Source: Enterobacteriaceae bacterium UBA5654 (GTDB lineage Bacteria > Pseudomonadota > Gammaproteobacteria > Enterobacterales > Enterobacteriaceae). Taken from it: a stretch of 64,000 nt of DNA. Position numbers and translations under genes: made by a program. Below are positions 33,640-42,251 of the stretch, one piece after another. A model generated the notes under the pieces. It had not been told where the DNA came from. It saw only the letters and a program-made list of their open reading frames with translations, and made no database searches. How positions within the stretch are numbered: the first letter of the stretch is position 1; the number at the start of each line of letters is the position of its first letter. The stretch covers positions 55,115-119,114 of the forward strand of contig DIJC01000005.1 in the NCBI GenBank assembly GCA_002421005.1, given 5' to 3'.

Positions 33640-33654
33640 TGTAATTTTGTTACA
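33640..33654. promoter_or_regulatory. HexR-type operator upstream of zwf
   Basis: TGTAA-TTTTG-TTACA is a perfect 5-5-5 palindrome matching the HexR motif described in gamma-proteobacteria (TGTAA...TTACA, AT-rich centre). It overlaps the region where the zwf promoter should be. The 358-bp zwf-hexR interval holds no other gene. A short imperfect CCTGG...CCAGG dyad at 33614-33631 would lie in the zwf leader. Confidence 0.78.
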
Positions 33655-33950
33655 CTGCACTGTACTGTGTTTACGAATATCCTGAAACCCTCGCACCCTA
33701 TGTGCGCCTGCAAAAAGGCATGTTTGGGAAAATCACCTCCCATACCTTCAGGCATCTTGCTAATTTCACTGATACTTTTGCCCGAATCGGAGGCTGTAAA
33801 ATCCGACTCTGATCATGTAATGAAAAAAAACAACATCATTTTGCCGCCCTTCTGCACTCTTCCTGCGAGTACGGGAGTATATTCTTGCTAAAACGCAGAA
33901 CGATTTTATCTGTTAGTCGATCGTTTATCACCGTGAGCGCACAGTAAACA

Positions 33951-34841
33951 ATGAATATGCTGGAAAAAATCCAGTCCCAGCTGGAACACCTTAGCAAATC
34001 CGAGCGCAAAGTGGCGGAAGTCATTCTTGCCACGCCTGCCCAGGCCATCCATTCCAGCATCGCGGCACTGGCCGTCGAAGCGGGCGTCAGCGAACCCACC
34101 GTTAACCGCTTTTGTCGCAGCCTCGACACGCGCGGCTTTCCCGACTTCAAGCTGCATCTGGCGCAGAGCCTGGCGAACGGCACGCCTTACGTGAACCGCA
34201 ACGTCGATGAAGACGACAGCGTTGAGGCCTACACCGGCAAAATCTTTGAGTCGGCGATGGCCAGCCTCGATCACGTCCGGCAGTCGCTGGATATGGCAGC
34301 GGTTAACCGCGCGGTGGACCTGTTAACCCAGGCGAAAAAAATCGCCTTCTTCGGTCTTGGTTCTTCCGCCGCTGTCGCCCACGACGCGATGAATAAATTT
34401 TTCCGCTTTAACGTGCCGGTGGTGTACACCGATGACATCGTGCTGCAACGGATGAGCTGTATGAATTGTAGCGATGATGATGTGGTTGTGCTGATTTCTC
34501 ATACCGGGCGCACCAAAACGCTGGTCGAACTGGCGCAGCTGGCGCGTGAAAACGATGCGATGGTGATCGCCATTACCTCGCCGGGAACGCCGCTGGCGCA
34601 GGAAGCCACGCTGGCCATCACCCTCGACGTGCCGGAAGATACCGACATTTATATGCCGATGGTTTCCCGGCTGGCCCAGCTCACCGTAATTGACGTGCTG
34701 GCAACCGGATTTACTTTGCGTCGCGGAGCAAAATTCAGAGATAACTTGAAGCGTGTCAAAGAAGCGTTAAAAGAATCGCGTTTTGATAAAGCCCTGCACG
34801 TTTATGGGGACCATCCCAGGAAAACGATAACAAAGCTGTAA
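33951..34841 (+). CDS. hexR: RpiR-family regulator HexR
   Basis: A 296-aa transcription regulator: N-terminal helix-turn-helix (residues about 1-75, VEAGVSEPTVNRFCRSLDTR) and a C-terminal SIS phosphosugar-binding domain (about 120-260, FGLGSSAAVAHDAMNKFFRF and ISHTGRTKTLVELAQ). HexR responds to KDPG and controls zwf and other sugar genes (established in pseudomonads and related groups). The last 16 residues (KALHVYGDHPRKTITKL) differ from the E. coli tail as I recall it and extend the protein by about 7 residues. It is divergent from zwf and upstream of pykA. Confidence 0.95.
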   Translation: MNMLEKIQSQLEHLSKSERKVAEVILATPAQAIHSSIAALAVEAGVSEPTVNRFCRSLDTRGFPDFKLHLAQSLANGTPYVNRNVDEDDSVEAYTGKIFESAMASLDHVRQSLDMAAVNRAVDLLTQAKKIAFFGLGSSAAVAHDAMNKFFRFNVPVVYTDDIVLQRMSCMNCSDDDVVVLISHTGRTKTLVELAQLARENDAMVIAITSPGTPLAQEATLAITLDVPEDTDIYMPMVSRLAQLTVIDVLATGFTLRRGAKFRDNLKRVKEALKESRFDKALHVYGDHPRKTITKL

Positions 34842-34946
34842 CTTATTTCATCATTCGGTTAAGTTCATGCAGTGGTGTTTCCATTGCAGAACAGCCGAAT
34901 TCCTGTTCAGACAACACCAAAATTGATTCAGTCAACGGAGTATTAC

Positions 34947-36389
34947 ATGTCCAGAAGGCTTCGCAGAACGAAAATCGTTACCACCTTAGGCCCGGCTACC
35001 GATCGCGATAATAACCTCGAAAAAGTTATCGCCGCAGGAGCCAACGTAGTACGGATGAATTTCTCTCACGGAACCCCTGAAGATCATAAATTACGCGCGG
35101 ATAAAGTGCGTGAAATTGCAGCCAAACTTGGCCGCCACGTCGCCATTCTCGGCGATTTACAGGGACCGAAGATCCGCGTTTCCACCTTCAAAGAAGGCAA
35201 AGTTTTCCTCAATATCGGCGATAAATTCCTGCTGGATGCCAACCTCGGTAAAGGGGAAGGCGACAAAGAAAAAGTGGGGATTGACTACAAAGGTCTTCCT
35301 TCCGACGTGGTCCCTGGCGATATCCTGCTGCTCGACGATGGTCGCGTGCAGTTGAAGGTGCTGGAAGTTCAGGGACTGAAAGTCTTTACCGAAGTCACCG
35401 TCGGCGGCCCGCTTTCTAACAATAAAGGCATCAATAAACTGGGCGGCGGCCTTTCAGCGGAAGCGCTGACCGAGAAAGATAAAGCGGACATCCTCACTGC
35501 CGCAGAAATTGGCGTTGATTATCTGGCGGTCTCCTTCCCGCGCTGCGGCGAAGATCTGAACTACGCCCGTCGCCTGGCGCGCGACGCTGGCTGCGATGCG
35601 AAAATCGTCTCTAAAGTGGAGCGTGCAGAAGCGGTCGCGACCCAGGACGCCATGGATGACATTATTCTTGCCTCCGACGTGGTGATGGTTGCGCGCGGCG
35701 ATCTCGGCGTTGAAATCGGCGATCCCGAACTGGTGGGTATTCAGAAAGCGCTGATCCGCCGCGCCCGTAAACTCAATCGCGCAGTAATTACCGCCACCCA
35801 GATGATGGAATCGATGATCACCAATCCGATGCCAACCCGTGCAGAAGTGATGGACGTGGCGAACGCCGTGCTCGACGGGACCGATGCCGTTATGCTGTCT
35901 GCGGAAACAGCGGCAGGCCAGTACCCGGCGGAAACCGTCGCGGCGATGGCCCGCGTGTGCCTGGGCGCTGAAAAAATCCCGAGTATCAACGTGTCCAAAC
36001 ACCGTCTGGATGTCGAATTCGATAACGTGGAAGAAGCGATTGCGATGTCGGCCATGTACGCGGCAAACCACACCAAAGGCGTGACGGCGATTATCTCGAT
36101 GACCGAATCAGGTCGCACAGCGCTGATGACGTCCCGAATCAGCTCCGGTCTGCCGATTTTCGCGATGTCGCGCCATGAGCGCACCCTGAATCTGACCGCG
36201 CTGTATCGCGGCGTGACGCCGGTCTATTTTGACAGCGCTAACGACGGCGTCGTGGCAGCAACCGATGCGGTAAACCTGCTGCGGGATAAAGGTTATCTGG
36301 TGACGGGCGATCTGGTCATCGTCACCCAGGGTGATGTGATGAGCACCATCGGCACCACCAATACCACCCGTATTCTGACCGTGCAGTAA
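34947..36389 (+). CDS. pykA: Pyruvate kinase II PykA
   Basis: A 480-aa pyruvate kinase making pyruvate and ATP from phosphoenolpyruvate and ADP; the PykA isoform is AMP-activated. The start MSRRLRRTKIVTTLGPATDR is the known one; the open frame extends 25 codons upstream but lacks a start with a ribosome-binding site. The metal/substrate motif VMVARGDLGVEIG and the TATQMMESMITNPMPTRAE loop are intact. AACGGAG stands 9 bases before the ATG. It lies 105 bases after hexR and ends in a hairpin touching the stop of the convergent gene. Confidence 0.97.
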   Translation: MSRRLRRTKIVTTLGPATDRDNNLEKVIAAGANVVRMNFSHGTPEDHKLRADKVREIAAKLGRHVAILGDLQGPKIRVSTFKEGKVFLNIGDKFLLDANLGKGEGDKEKVGIDYKGLPSDVVPGDILLLDDGRVQLKVLEVQGLKVFTEVTVGGPLSNNKGINKLGGGLSAEALTEKDKADILTAAEIGVDYLAVSFPRCGEDLNYARRLARDAGCDAKIVSKVERAEAVATQDAMDDIILASDVVMVARGDLGVEIGDPELVGIQKALIRRARKLNRAVITATQMMESMITNPMPTRAEVMDVANAVLDGTDAVMLSAETAAGQYPAETVAAMARVCLGAEKIPSINVSKHRLDVEFDNVEEAIAMSAMYAANHTKGVTAIISMTESGRTALMTSRISSGLPIFAMSRHERTLNLTALYRGVTPVYFDSANDGVVAATDAVNLLRDKGYLVTGDLVIVTQGDVMSTIGTTNTTRILTVQ

Positions 36390-36398
36390 CGTAAACTG

Positions 36399-36420
36399 AA
36401 GCCCGGCGCTGCCGGGCTTC
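36399..36420. terminator. Hairpin between pykA and the convergent unknown gene
   Basis: AAGCCCGGC-GCT-GCCGGGCTT forms a 9-bp stem with only two T after it. It ends one base before the stop codon of the convergent gene at 36420. Confidence 0.65.
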
Positions 36421-37190
36421 TAATCATCATCTTCCAGAAAGTCGCTATCACCTATCCAGCAGGAAAAAGTAGTGGGAAAATGCTGGTTGTAGTGAATCGT
36501 CAATACCAGACGATCGCCATCTTTTTCAATATGCTGTTTATCACCACCGCCGCAGTCTATGCTGCGCGTTTTAACTAAACTCCAGTCATCCCGCTCAGGA
36601 CGCTTGCGCAGTGTGGAAACCCTCACCGCCATAGTAAAGTCTTTAGCCAGCGTCCACTCTTTTAATGGTCCCATCTGATAGCGGAATTTTTCCAGGAAAC
36701 GGCTATCAGTAAAATAGCCATACTCCATCTCAAGGATGGTCAGCGGCTGAAGATAGCTAACGTCAATCGTATTGTTCCCCGGGTATAGGGTTCCCTCGAA
36801 ATTAGCCTGATATAACGGCTCGTAATACTTTTGCGCATCAGGTACAGGAGGTAAGGTATTGTTTTCGACAGGTGTTAATGTCGAGGTCACAAAACGATTC
36901 GCCACTCTCGCCTGTACCGGCGTCCGGGAAGGCAGAATAAACGCGAACGCAAGATCGGCTCTCTCCTTAGCGGTGATGTGATATACCGCATGAACCTTAC
37001 AGGCGTTGTAATCGCACTCCACATCCAGCGTTTCGGACTGCACGACCAGACCGCTCTGCGGTTGGCTTTTAAGGGGCGATAACGAAAATGAGGGGGGCCG
37101 AAAAACATTTTGTGGCCCACGTATATTTGCCTGTGCGCCAGCGCCTGTCAGGCTCGCAAGAATACCTAAAACAAAAATATGTTTACTCAT
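36420..37190 (-). CDS. Unrecognised secreted protein co-oriented with lpxM
   Basis: A 256-aa protein with a clear signal peptide (MSKHIFVLGILASLTGAGAQ, cleavage after AQA). The mature part has four cysteines (DVECDYNACK, SIDCGGGD, FSCWIGD) that could form two disulfides, and ends in an acidic FLEDDD. I do not recognise the family. AAAGGGA lies 7 bases before the ATG. It starts 26 bases after the lpxM stop, so it is probably co-transcribed with lpxM. E. coli has no gene between pykA and lpxM. Base composition is slightly more AT-rich than its neighbours. Confidence 0.8.
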   Translation of the reverse strand: MSKHIFVLGILASLTGAGAQANIRGPQNVFRPPSFSLSPLKSQPQSGLVVQSETLDVECDYNACKVHAVYHITAKERADLAFAFILPSRTPVQARVANRFVTSTLTPVENNTLPPVPDAQKYYEPLYQANFEGTLYPGNNTIDVSYLQPLTILEMEYGYFTDSRFLEKFRYQMGPLKEWTLAKDFTMAVRVSTLRKRPERDDWSLVKTRSIDCGGGDKQHIEKDGDRLVLTIHYNQHFPTTFSCWIGDSDFLEDDD

Positions 37191-37216
37191 GGAAAATCCC
37201 TTTCCCTTTGACGTGA

Positions 37217-38188
37217 TTATTTCTTCCGATACAGCTCTTTGCGCTTATACGGTTCGATTTCACCCGGCTTACGGGTCTTCAGCAGCTTTAATATCCAGGT
37301 GTACTGTTCCGGGTTCGGCCCCACCAGCTGTTCCACCTCTTCGTTCATCCGACGGGCCAGGGTGACGTCATCCGCGGTCAGCAGATCGTCCATCGGCGGA
37401 CGGACGTGAATGGTCAGGCAATGCGTTTTGCTGTCGTACACCGGGAACAGCGGCACGACGCGCGCCCGGCAGATTTTCATCAGGCGACCCACGGCGGGCA
37501 GTGTTGCCTTATAGGTGCCAAAAAAGTCGACGAATTCACTCTGCTCCGGGCCATGATCCTGATCGGGGAGGTAATATCCCCAGTAACCCTGACGCACCGA
37601 CTGAATGAAGGGCTTAACGCCATCGTTACGCGGATGCAAGCGACCGCCAAAGCGACGGCGAACTTTATTCCACACGTAATCAAAAACCGGATTACCCTGA
37701 TTATGGAACATCGCCGCCATCGGCTGCCCCTGCGATGCCATCAGCATCGCCGGAATATCCACGGCCCAGCCGTGCGGCACCAGCAAGATCACTTTTTCAT
37801 TATTGCGCAGCATCTCATCAATAATGTCGCGCCCCTGCCATTTAATACGATTCTTAACCTTTTCAGGCGAACGCAGTGCCAGCTCTGCCATCAGCACCAT
37901 CGCCTGCGGGGCGGTGGCATACATACGATCAATAATGGCCTCGCGCTGCGCCTCGCTCTTTTCCGGGAAGCAATACAGCAGGTTAATCTGCGCACGGCGG
38001 CGAGCGCTCTTGCCCATTCTGCCCACCATCCGCCCCAGTTTGCCCAGCAGCGGATCGCGAAACGCAGGCGGCGTCAGCGATAGGCCCGCAAAAGCAAAAA
38101 CGCCGAGCCACGTACCCCAGTAGCGCGGATGAAGGAAGCGGTTCTCAAATTGTGGAATAAATTCGCTATTGTTTTTCTTAGGTTCCAT
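37217..38188 (-). CDS. lpxM: Lipid A myristoyltransferase LpxM (MsbB)
   Basis: A 323-aa inner-membrane acyltransferase that adds the final myristoyl chain to Kdo2-lipid A. The catalytic HX4D motif is in VPHGWAVDIPAML. An N-terminal membrane anchor lies at about residues 21-45. The frame is open 7 codons upstream, but ATG at 38188 (MEPKKNNSEFIPQFENRF) gives the exact E. coli length. It is separated from mepM by a strong terminator, so it has its own promoter. An unknown secreted protein gene follows closely on the same strand. Confidence 0.95.
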   Translation of the reverse strand: MEPKKNNSEFIPQFENRFLHPRYWGTWLGVFAFAGLSLTPPAFRDPLLGKLGRMVGRMGKSARRRAQINLLYCFPEKSEAQREAIIDRMYATAPQAMVLMAELALRSPEKVKNRIKWQGRDIIDEMLRNNEKVILLVPHGWAVDIPAMLMASQGQPMAAMFHNQGNPVFDYVWNKVRRRFGGRLHPRNDGVKPFIQSVRQGYWGYYLPDQDHGPEQSEFVDFFGTYKATLPAVGRLMKICRARVVPLFPVYDSKTHCLTIHVRPPMDDLLTADDVTLARRMNEEVEQLVGPNPEQYTWILKLLKTRKPGEIEPYKRKELYRKK

Positions 38189-38264
38189 GCAAGTTCCAGA
38201 ATGAGACAAATGACGGTCAGAAATAATCTCTTAGTGTAGCGAGGCCACGCGGAGGGCACAAAAG

Positions 38265-38295
38265 AAAAAGCCGGTGCGCTTGCGTCACCGGCTTT
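38265..38295 (-). terminator. Terminator of mepM
   Basis: AAAGCCGGTG and CACCGGCTTT form a 10-bp stem followed by a T-rich tail on the minus strand, 13 bases after the mepM stop. Confidence 0.9.
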
Positions 38296-38308
38296 GAACG
38301 ACTGCTTT

Positions 38309-39628
38309 TTAATCGAAGCGCAGTTGCGGAATAACCTCTTTCACCTGCGCCAGATAATCGGTGCGATCGGAGCCGGTTAACCCTTCGGTGCGCGGCAACT
38401 TCGCCGTCAGCGGGTTCACCGCCTGCTGGTTAATCCACACTTCATAGTGCAGATGCGGCCCGGTCGAGCGCCCGGTGTTACCGGAAAGCGCAATGCGATC
38501 GCCACGTTTAATTTTCTGCCCCGGTTTCACCAGCAGCTTACGCAGGTGCATATAACGGGTGGTATAGGTGCGCCCGTGACGGAGGGCGACATAGTAGCCC
38601 GCCGCGCCGCTGCGTTTGGCAACGACCACTTCACCGTCGCCGACCGCGAGCACCGGCGTCCCCTGCGGCATGGCAAAGTCAACGCCGCGATGCGGAGCCA
38701 CACGACCCGTCACCGGATTGAGACGACGCGGATTAAAGTTAGACGAGACGCGGAACTGGCGCGATGTCGGGAAGCGCAGGAAGCCTTTTGCCAGCCCCGT
38801 ACCGTTACGGTCATAGAATTTGCCGTCTTCAGCGCGGATTGCGTAATAGTCTTTTCCGTCGAGGCTTAAGCGCACGCCTAAAAGCTGGCTTTGTTCGCGT
38901 TTGCCGTCCAGCATTTCACGGGACATCAGCACCGCAAACTTGTCGCCTTTCTTCATTTTGCGGAAATCCATCTGCCACTGCATCGCTTTGATGACAGAGC
39001 TGACTTCACCGCTGCTCAGGCCCGCCTCTTTCGCGCTGGCGATAAAACCAGAGCCGACGGTGCCTTTAAGACTGTTGTTCACCCACTCGCCCTGCTGTAA
39101 CTCGCTGCTCATCTTAAAACCGTTTTCAACACGGTCATAGGTGCGGGTTTCACGGCGGGACATTTCCCAGGTCAGACGTTGCAGGTCACCGGCATCGGTG
39201 AGTGTCCAGGAAAGCTGCTGGCCGATTTTTAAATTACGCAGCTCTTTATCGGCAGCGGCAAGTTGGGTGATATCACCCATATCAATACCGTACTGATTTA
39301 AGACGCTGCTTAAGGTATCGCCGGTGGAGACCACATATTCATGGACGCCGGACTCATTACCGATTTTATCATCCAGCTCATCCTGGGGGATGGCTTCATC
39401 TTCCTGGGGAGCCTGATCGATAGGTTCACTGGCTTCAGGCAGCAGCGATCGCACTTCGCTTTTTTCAAGCTCAATGACTTTGACGATCGGTGCAGATTCG
39501 GGGTGATAAACATAGGGCCGCCAGACGGCGACCGCTAAAGTGAGAACAGTAAGCGACCCCAGCATGACGCGGTGAGGTCGTGGCAGATTATTAAATGCCA
39601 GGGCGACAGAGCGGGCTATCTGTTGCAC
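38309..39628 (-). CDS. mepM: Murein DD-endopeptidase MepM
   Basis: A 439-aa periplasmic endopeptidase (YebA) that cuts D-Ala-mDAP crosslinks to allow peptidoglycan growth. An N-terminal membrane segment (about 20-36) is followed by a LysM domain (about 98-145, YVVSTGDTLSSVLNQYGIDM) and a C-terminal M23 domain with zinc ligands in HRGVDFAMPQG, HGRTYTTRYMHL and HLHYEVW. It lies 15 bases downstream of znuA on the same strand, so some co-transcription with the zinc-uptake gene is possible; MepM is itself a zinc enzyme. Confidence 0.95.
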   Translation of the reverse strand: MQQIARSVALAFNNLPRPHRVMLGSLTVLTLAVAVWRPYVYHPESAPIVKVIELEKSEVRSLLPEASEPIDQAPQEDEAIPQDELDDKIGNESGVHEYVVSTGDTLSSVLNQYGIDMGDITQLAAADKELRNLKIGQQLSWTLTDAGDLQRLTWEMSRRETRTYDRVENGFKMSSELQQGEWVNNSLKGTVGSGFIASAKEAGLSSGEVSSVIKAMQWQMDFRKMKKGDKFAVLMSREMLDGKREQSQLLGVRLSLDGKDYYAIRAEDGKFYDRNGTGLAKGFLRFPTSRQFRVSSNFNPRRLNPVTGRVAPHRGVDFAMPQGTPVLAVGDGEVVVAKRSGAAGYYVALRHGRTYTTRYMHLRKLLVKPGQKIKRGDRIALSGNTGRSTGPHLHYEVWINQQAVNPLTAKLPRTEGLTGSDRTDYLAQVKEVIPQLRFD

Positions 39629-39643
39629 GTATTCACTTCCTCG

Positions 39644-40588
39644 TTAATCTCCTTTCAGGCAGCTCGAATACTGGTTCGCAAGTTGGGTCAGGAACTGGGC
39701 GTAACTTTCTTTGCCCAACGCAATACTGGTTCCCAGAGGATCCAGCGTTCCCATATGAACGGATGTTCCTCGTGCGACAGCTTCAACGACCGCTGGCCTG
39801 AACTGTGGCTCAGCAAAAACGCAGGTTGCTTTTTGCTCAACCAACTGTGTTCTGATTTCATGTAAACGCTGCGCACCGGGTTGAATTTCGGGATTAACGG
39901 TAAAATGGCCAAGCGGGGTCAGCCCATAGTGTTTTTCGTAGTAGCCATAAGCATCATGGAACACGAAATAACCTTTACCCTTCAACGGTGCCAGCTCTGT
40001 ACCCACCTGCTTATCGGTTGCGGCGAGATGCGCCTCGAATTCCTGCAGGTTGGCGTCAAGTTTGGCTCGACTTTGCGGCATAAGTTCCACTAATTTTTGA
40101 TGGATTGCAACCGCACTGGCCTGGGCGATCTCCGGGGACAACCAGAGATGCATGTTATAATCCCCGTGATGGTGATGATGGTCACTATTTTCGCCCTCAT
40201 CGTGATCGTGATGATGCTCATCTTCATCATCGTCACCGCCTTTCTGAAGCAGCGGCTTCACCTTTGCCAGCTCGGCGATGGTAACTTTTTTTGCGTCCGG
40301 CGTTGCCTGTACGGATTTGGTCATAAAGGCTTCCATATCCGGGCCGATCCATACCACTAAGTCCGCGTTTTTTAAGCGTTTTACATCGGAGGGACGCAGG
40401 GAATAATCGTGTTCCGAAGCCCCGTCCGGCAGCAGTACCTGGGTGTCTGTCACCCCGTCAGCAATGGCAGAAGCGATGAATCCCAGCGGTTTAATCGACG
40501 CGACAACCGCAGCGTCAGCACGTTGTGCTACGCCACCCCAAAGTGCAACGGATAAAGCAGCGAAAAGAAACGTATTTTTATGTAACAT
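39644..40588 (-). CDS. znuA: Zinc-binding periplasmic protein ZnuA
   Basis: A 314-aa substrate-binding protein of the ZnuABC high-affinity zinc importer. It has a signal peptide (MLHKNTFLFAALSVALWGGV), zinc ligands in DGASEHDYSLRPSD and HFTVNPEIQPGAQRLHEIRT, and a His/Asp/Glu-rich flexible loop (about residues 117-145, with DDDEDEHHHDHDEG and DHHHHHGD) thought to collect zinc. The open frame extends 28 codons upstream, across the Zur box; ATG at 40588 gives the known N-terminus. It is divergent from znuCB across a Zur operator. Confidence 0.95.
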   Translation of the reverse strand: MLHKNTFLFAALSVALWGGVAQRADAAVVASIKPLGFIASAIADGVTDTQVLLPDGASEHDYSLRPSDVKRLKNADLVVWIGPDMEAFMTKSVQATPDAKKVTIAELAKVKPLLQKGGDDDEDEHHHDHDEGENSDHHHHHGDYNMHLWLSPEIAQASAVAIHQKLVELMPQSRAKLDANLQEFEAHLAATDKQVGTELAPLKGKGYFVFHDAYGYYEKHYGLTPLGHFTVNPEIQPGAQRLHEIRTQLVEQKATCVFAEPQFRPAVVEAVARGTSVHMGTLDPLGTSIALGKESYAQFLTQLANQYSSCLKGD

Positions 40589-40620
40589 AATGCGACTTAT
40601 AATCGTAATGGGTGAGTGAA

Positions 40621-40641
40621 GTGTGATATTATAACATTCAT
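40621..40641. promoter_or_regulatory. Zur box between znuA and znuCB
   Basis: GTGTGATATTATAACATTCAT contains the near-palindrome TGATATTATAACA found at the E. coli znuA-znuC operator. It lies between the divergent starts, where Zur with zinc represses both genes (established). Confidence 0.88.
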
Positions 40642-40665
40642 CATCTTGTGCAACCTTTAATTGAC

Positions 40666-41421
40666 ATGACAAATCTTGTAACCCTCGACAATGTCTCCAT
40701 CTCCTTCGGTCAGCGCCGCGTGCTGTCAGATATCTCGCTCCAGCTGAAGAGCGGGAAAATCCTTACCCTGCTGGGGCCTAATGGCGCGGGTAAATCTACG
40801 CTGGTCAGCGTGGTGCTGGGTCTGGTAGCACCCGATAGCGGGCACATCAAGCGGGACGGTAATCTGCGCATCGGCTATGTGCCGCAAAAATTGCACCTTG
40901 ATGCCACGCTTCCGCTGACGGTAAGCCGCTTTATGCGCCTGCGTCCCGGCACCCGTAAAGACGATATCCTGCCTGCGCTGAAGCGCGTGCAGGCCGGGCA
41001 TCTGATTGACGCGCCGATGCAAAAACTTTCCGGCGGTGAAACCCAGCGCGTGCTGCTGGCCCGCGCTCTGCTCAACCGTCCGCAACTGCTGGTGCTTGAT
41101 GAACCGACCCAGGGGGTGGACGTCAACGGTCAGGTCGCACTTTACGATTTGATCAATCAGCTGCGCCAGGAGCTAAACTGCGCGGTACTGATGGTATCGC
41201 ACGATCTGCATCTGGTAATGGCGAAAACCGACGAAGTGCTGTGCCTGAACCAGCATATTTGCTGCTCCGGCACGCCGGAAGTGGTCTCTCTGCACCCGGA
41301 ATTTATCTCCATGTTCGGGCCGCGCGGCGCTGAACAGCTTGGCATTTACCGCCATCATCATAACCATCGCCATGATTTACAGGGCCGGATAATCCTGCGC
41401 CGGGGGAATGGAAACTCATGA
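40666..41421 (+). CDS. znuC: Zinc ABC importer ATPase ZnuC
   Basis: A 251-aa ABC ATPase: Walker A LLGPNGAGKSTLVS, signature LSGGETQRVLLARALL, Walker B QLLVLDEPTQGVD and switch His in MVSHDLHL. The C-terminal tail carries a His cluster (YRHHHNHRHD) typical of ZnuC and possibly a zinc sensor. A TTG six codons upstream is open, but ATG at 40666 (MTNLVTLDNVSISFGQ) gives the E. coli length. The stop overlaps the znuB start (ATGA), so the two are translationally coupled. Confidence 0.95.
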   Translation: MTNLVTLDNVSISFGQRRVLSDISLQLKSGKILTLLGPNGAGKSTLVSVVLGLVAPDSGHIKRDGNLRIGYVPQKLHLDATLPLTVSRFMRLRPGTRKDDILPALKRVQAGHLIDAPMQKLSGGETQRVLLARALLNRPQLLVLDEPTQGVDVNGQVALYDLINQLRQELNCAVLMVSHDLHLVMAKTDEVLCLNQHICCSGTPEVVSLHPEFISMFGPRGAEQLGIYRHHHNHRHDLQGRIILRRGNGNS

Positions 41422-42203
41422 TTGAACTTCTACTGCCCGGCTGGCTGGCCGGGATCATGCTGGCCTGCGCGGCGGGTCCGCTTGGCTCGTTCGTGGTCTG
41501 GCGACGGATGTCCTACTTTGGCGACACGCTGGCGCACGCCTCCCTGCTCGGCGTGGCGTTTGGTTTATTACTGGATGTGAATCCATTTTATGCGGTGATC
41601 GTGGTCACGCTGCTGCTGGCAGCGGGGCTGGTGTGGCTGGAAAAGCGCCCGCATCTGGCGGTGGATACCCTGCTCGGCATTATGGCGCACAGCGCGCTGT
41701 CGCTGGGGCTGGTGGTGGTCAGCCTGATGTCGAATATTCGCGTCGATTTAATGGCGTATCTGTTTGGCGACCTGCTGGCGGTGACGCCGACCGATCTGAT
41801 CGCTATTGCGCTGGGCGTGCTGGTGGTACTGGCGATCCTGCTCTGGCAGTGGCGCAATCTGTTATCAATGACTATCAGCGCGGATCTGGCATTTGTGGAC
41901 GGGGTAAAACTCCAGCGGGTTAAGCTGCTGCTGATGCTGGTTACGGCCCTGACCATTGGCGTGGCAATGAAGTTTGTTGGTGCGCTGATTATCACTTCGC
42001 TGCTGATTATTCCGGCGGCAACTGCCCGCCGCTTTGCCCGCACGCCGGAGCAAATGGCAGGCGTGGCGGTGGGAGTGGGAATGATTGCCGTCACCGGCGG
42101 CCTGACCTTTTCCGCCTTCTACGATACGCCAGCCGGACCGTCAGTGGTGCTGTGCGCGGCGCTGATGTTTGTCTTCAGTATGATGAAAAGAACGGCGCCG
42201 TGA
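41418..42203 (+). CDS. znuB: Zinc ABC importer permease ZnuB
   Basis: A 261-aa membrane protein with about eight membrane segments, of the ABC-3 permease family, matching E. coli ZnuB in length and sequence (start MIELLLPGWLAGIMLACAAG). It forms the zinc channel with ZnuC as motor and ZnuA as periplasmic receptor. The ATG overlaps the znuC stop by four bases. It is convergent with ruvB; a hairpin without a T-run lies between the stops. Confidence 0.95.
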   Translation: MIELLLPGWLAGIMLACAAGPLGSFVVWRRMSYFGDTLAHASLLGVAFGLLLDVNPFYAVIVVTLLLAAGLVWLEKRPHLAVDTLLGIMAHSALSLGLVVVSLMSNIRVDLMAYLFGDLLAVTPTDLIAIALGVLVVLAILLWQWRNLLSMTISADLAFVDGVKLQRVKLLLMLVTALTIGVAMKFVGALIITSLLIIPAATARRFARTPEQMAGVAVGVGMIAVTGGLTFSAFYDTPAGPSVVLCAALMFVFSMMKRTAP

Positions 42204-42213
42204 TGTGCGCCGT

Positions 42214-42243
42214 TTCCCCGGTGGTGCTGGCTTCACCGGGGAA
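42214..42243. terminator. Hairpin between convergent znuB and ruvB
   Basis: TTCCCCGGTG-GTGCTGGCTT-CACCGGGGAA forms a 10-bp stem in the 48-bp interval between two stops, with no T-run. Confidence 0.45.
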
Positions 42244-42251
42244 CGAATGCC

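Noticed and set aside
33593..33680. SoxS/MarA box upstream of zwf
   Set aside because: Such a site is known for E. coli zwf, but I could not find a convincing match to its consensus here.
40097..40360. Plus-strand hydrophobic frame opposite znuA
   Set aside because: It arises from reading His/Asp codons of the ZnuA metal loop backwards (ATG/ATC repeats); not a gene.
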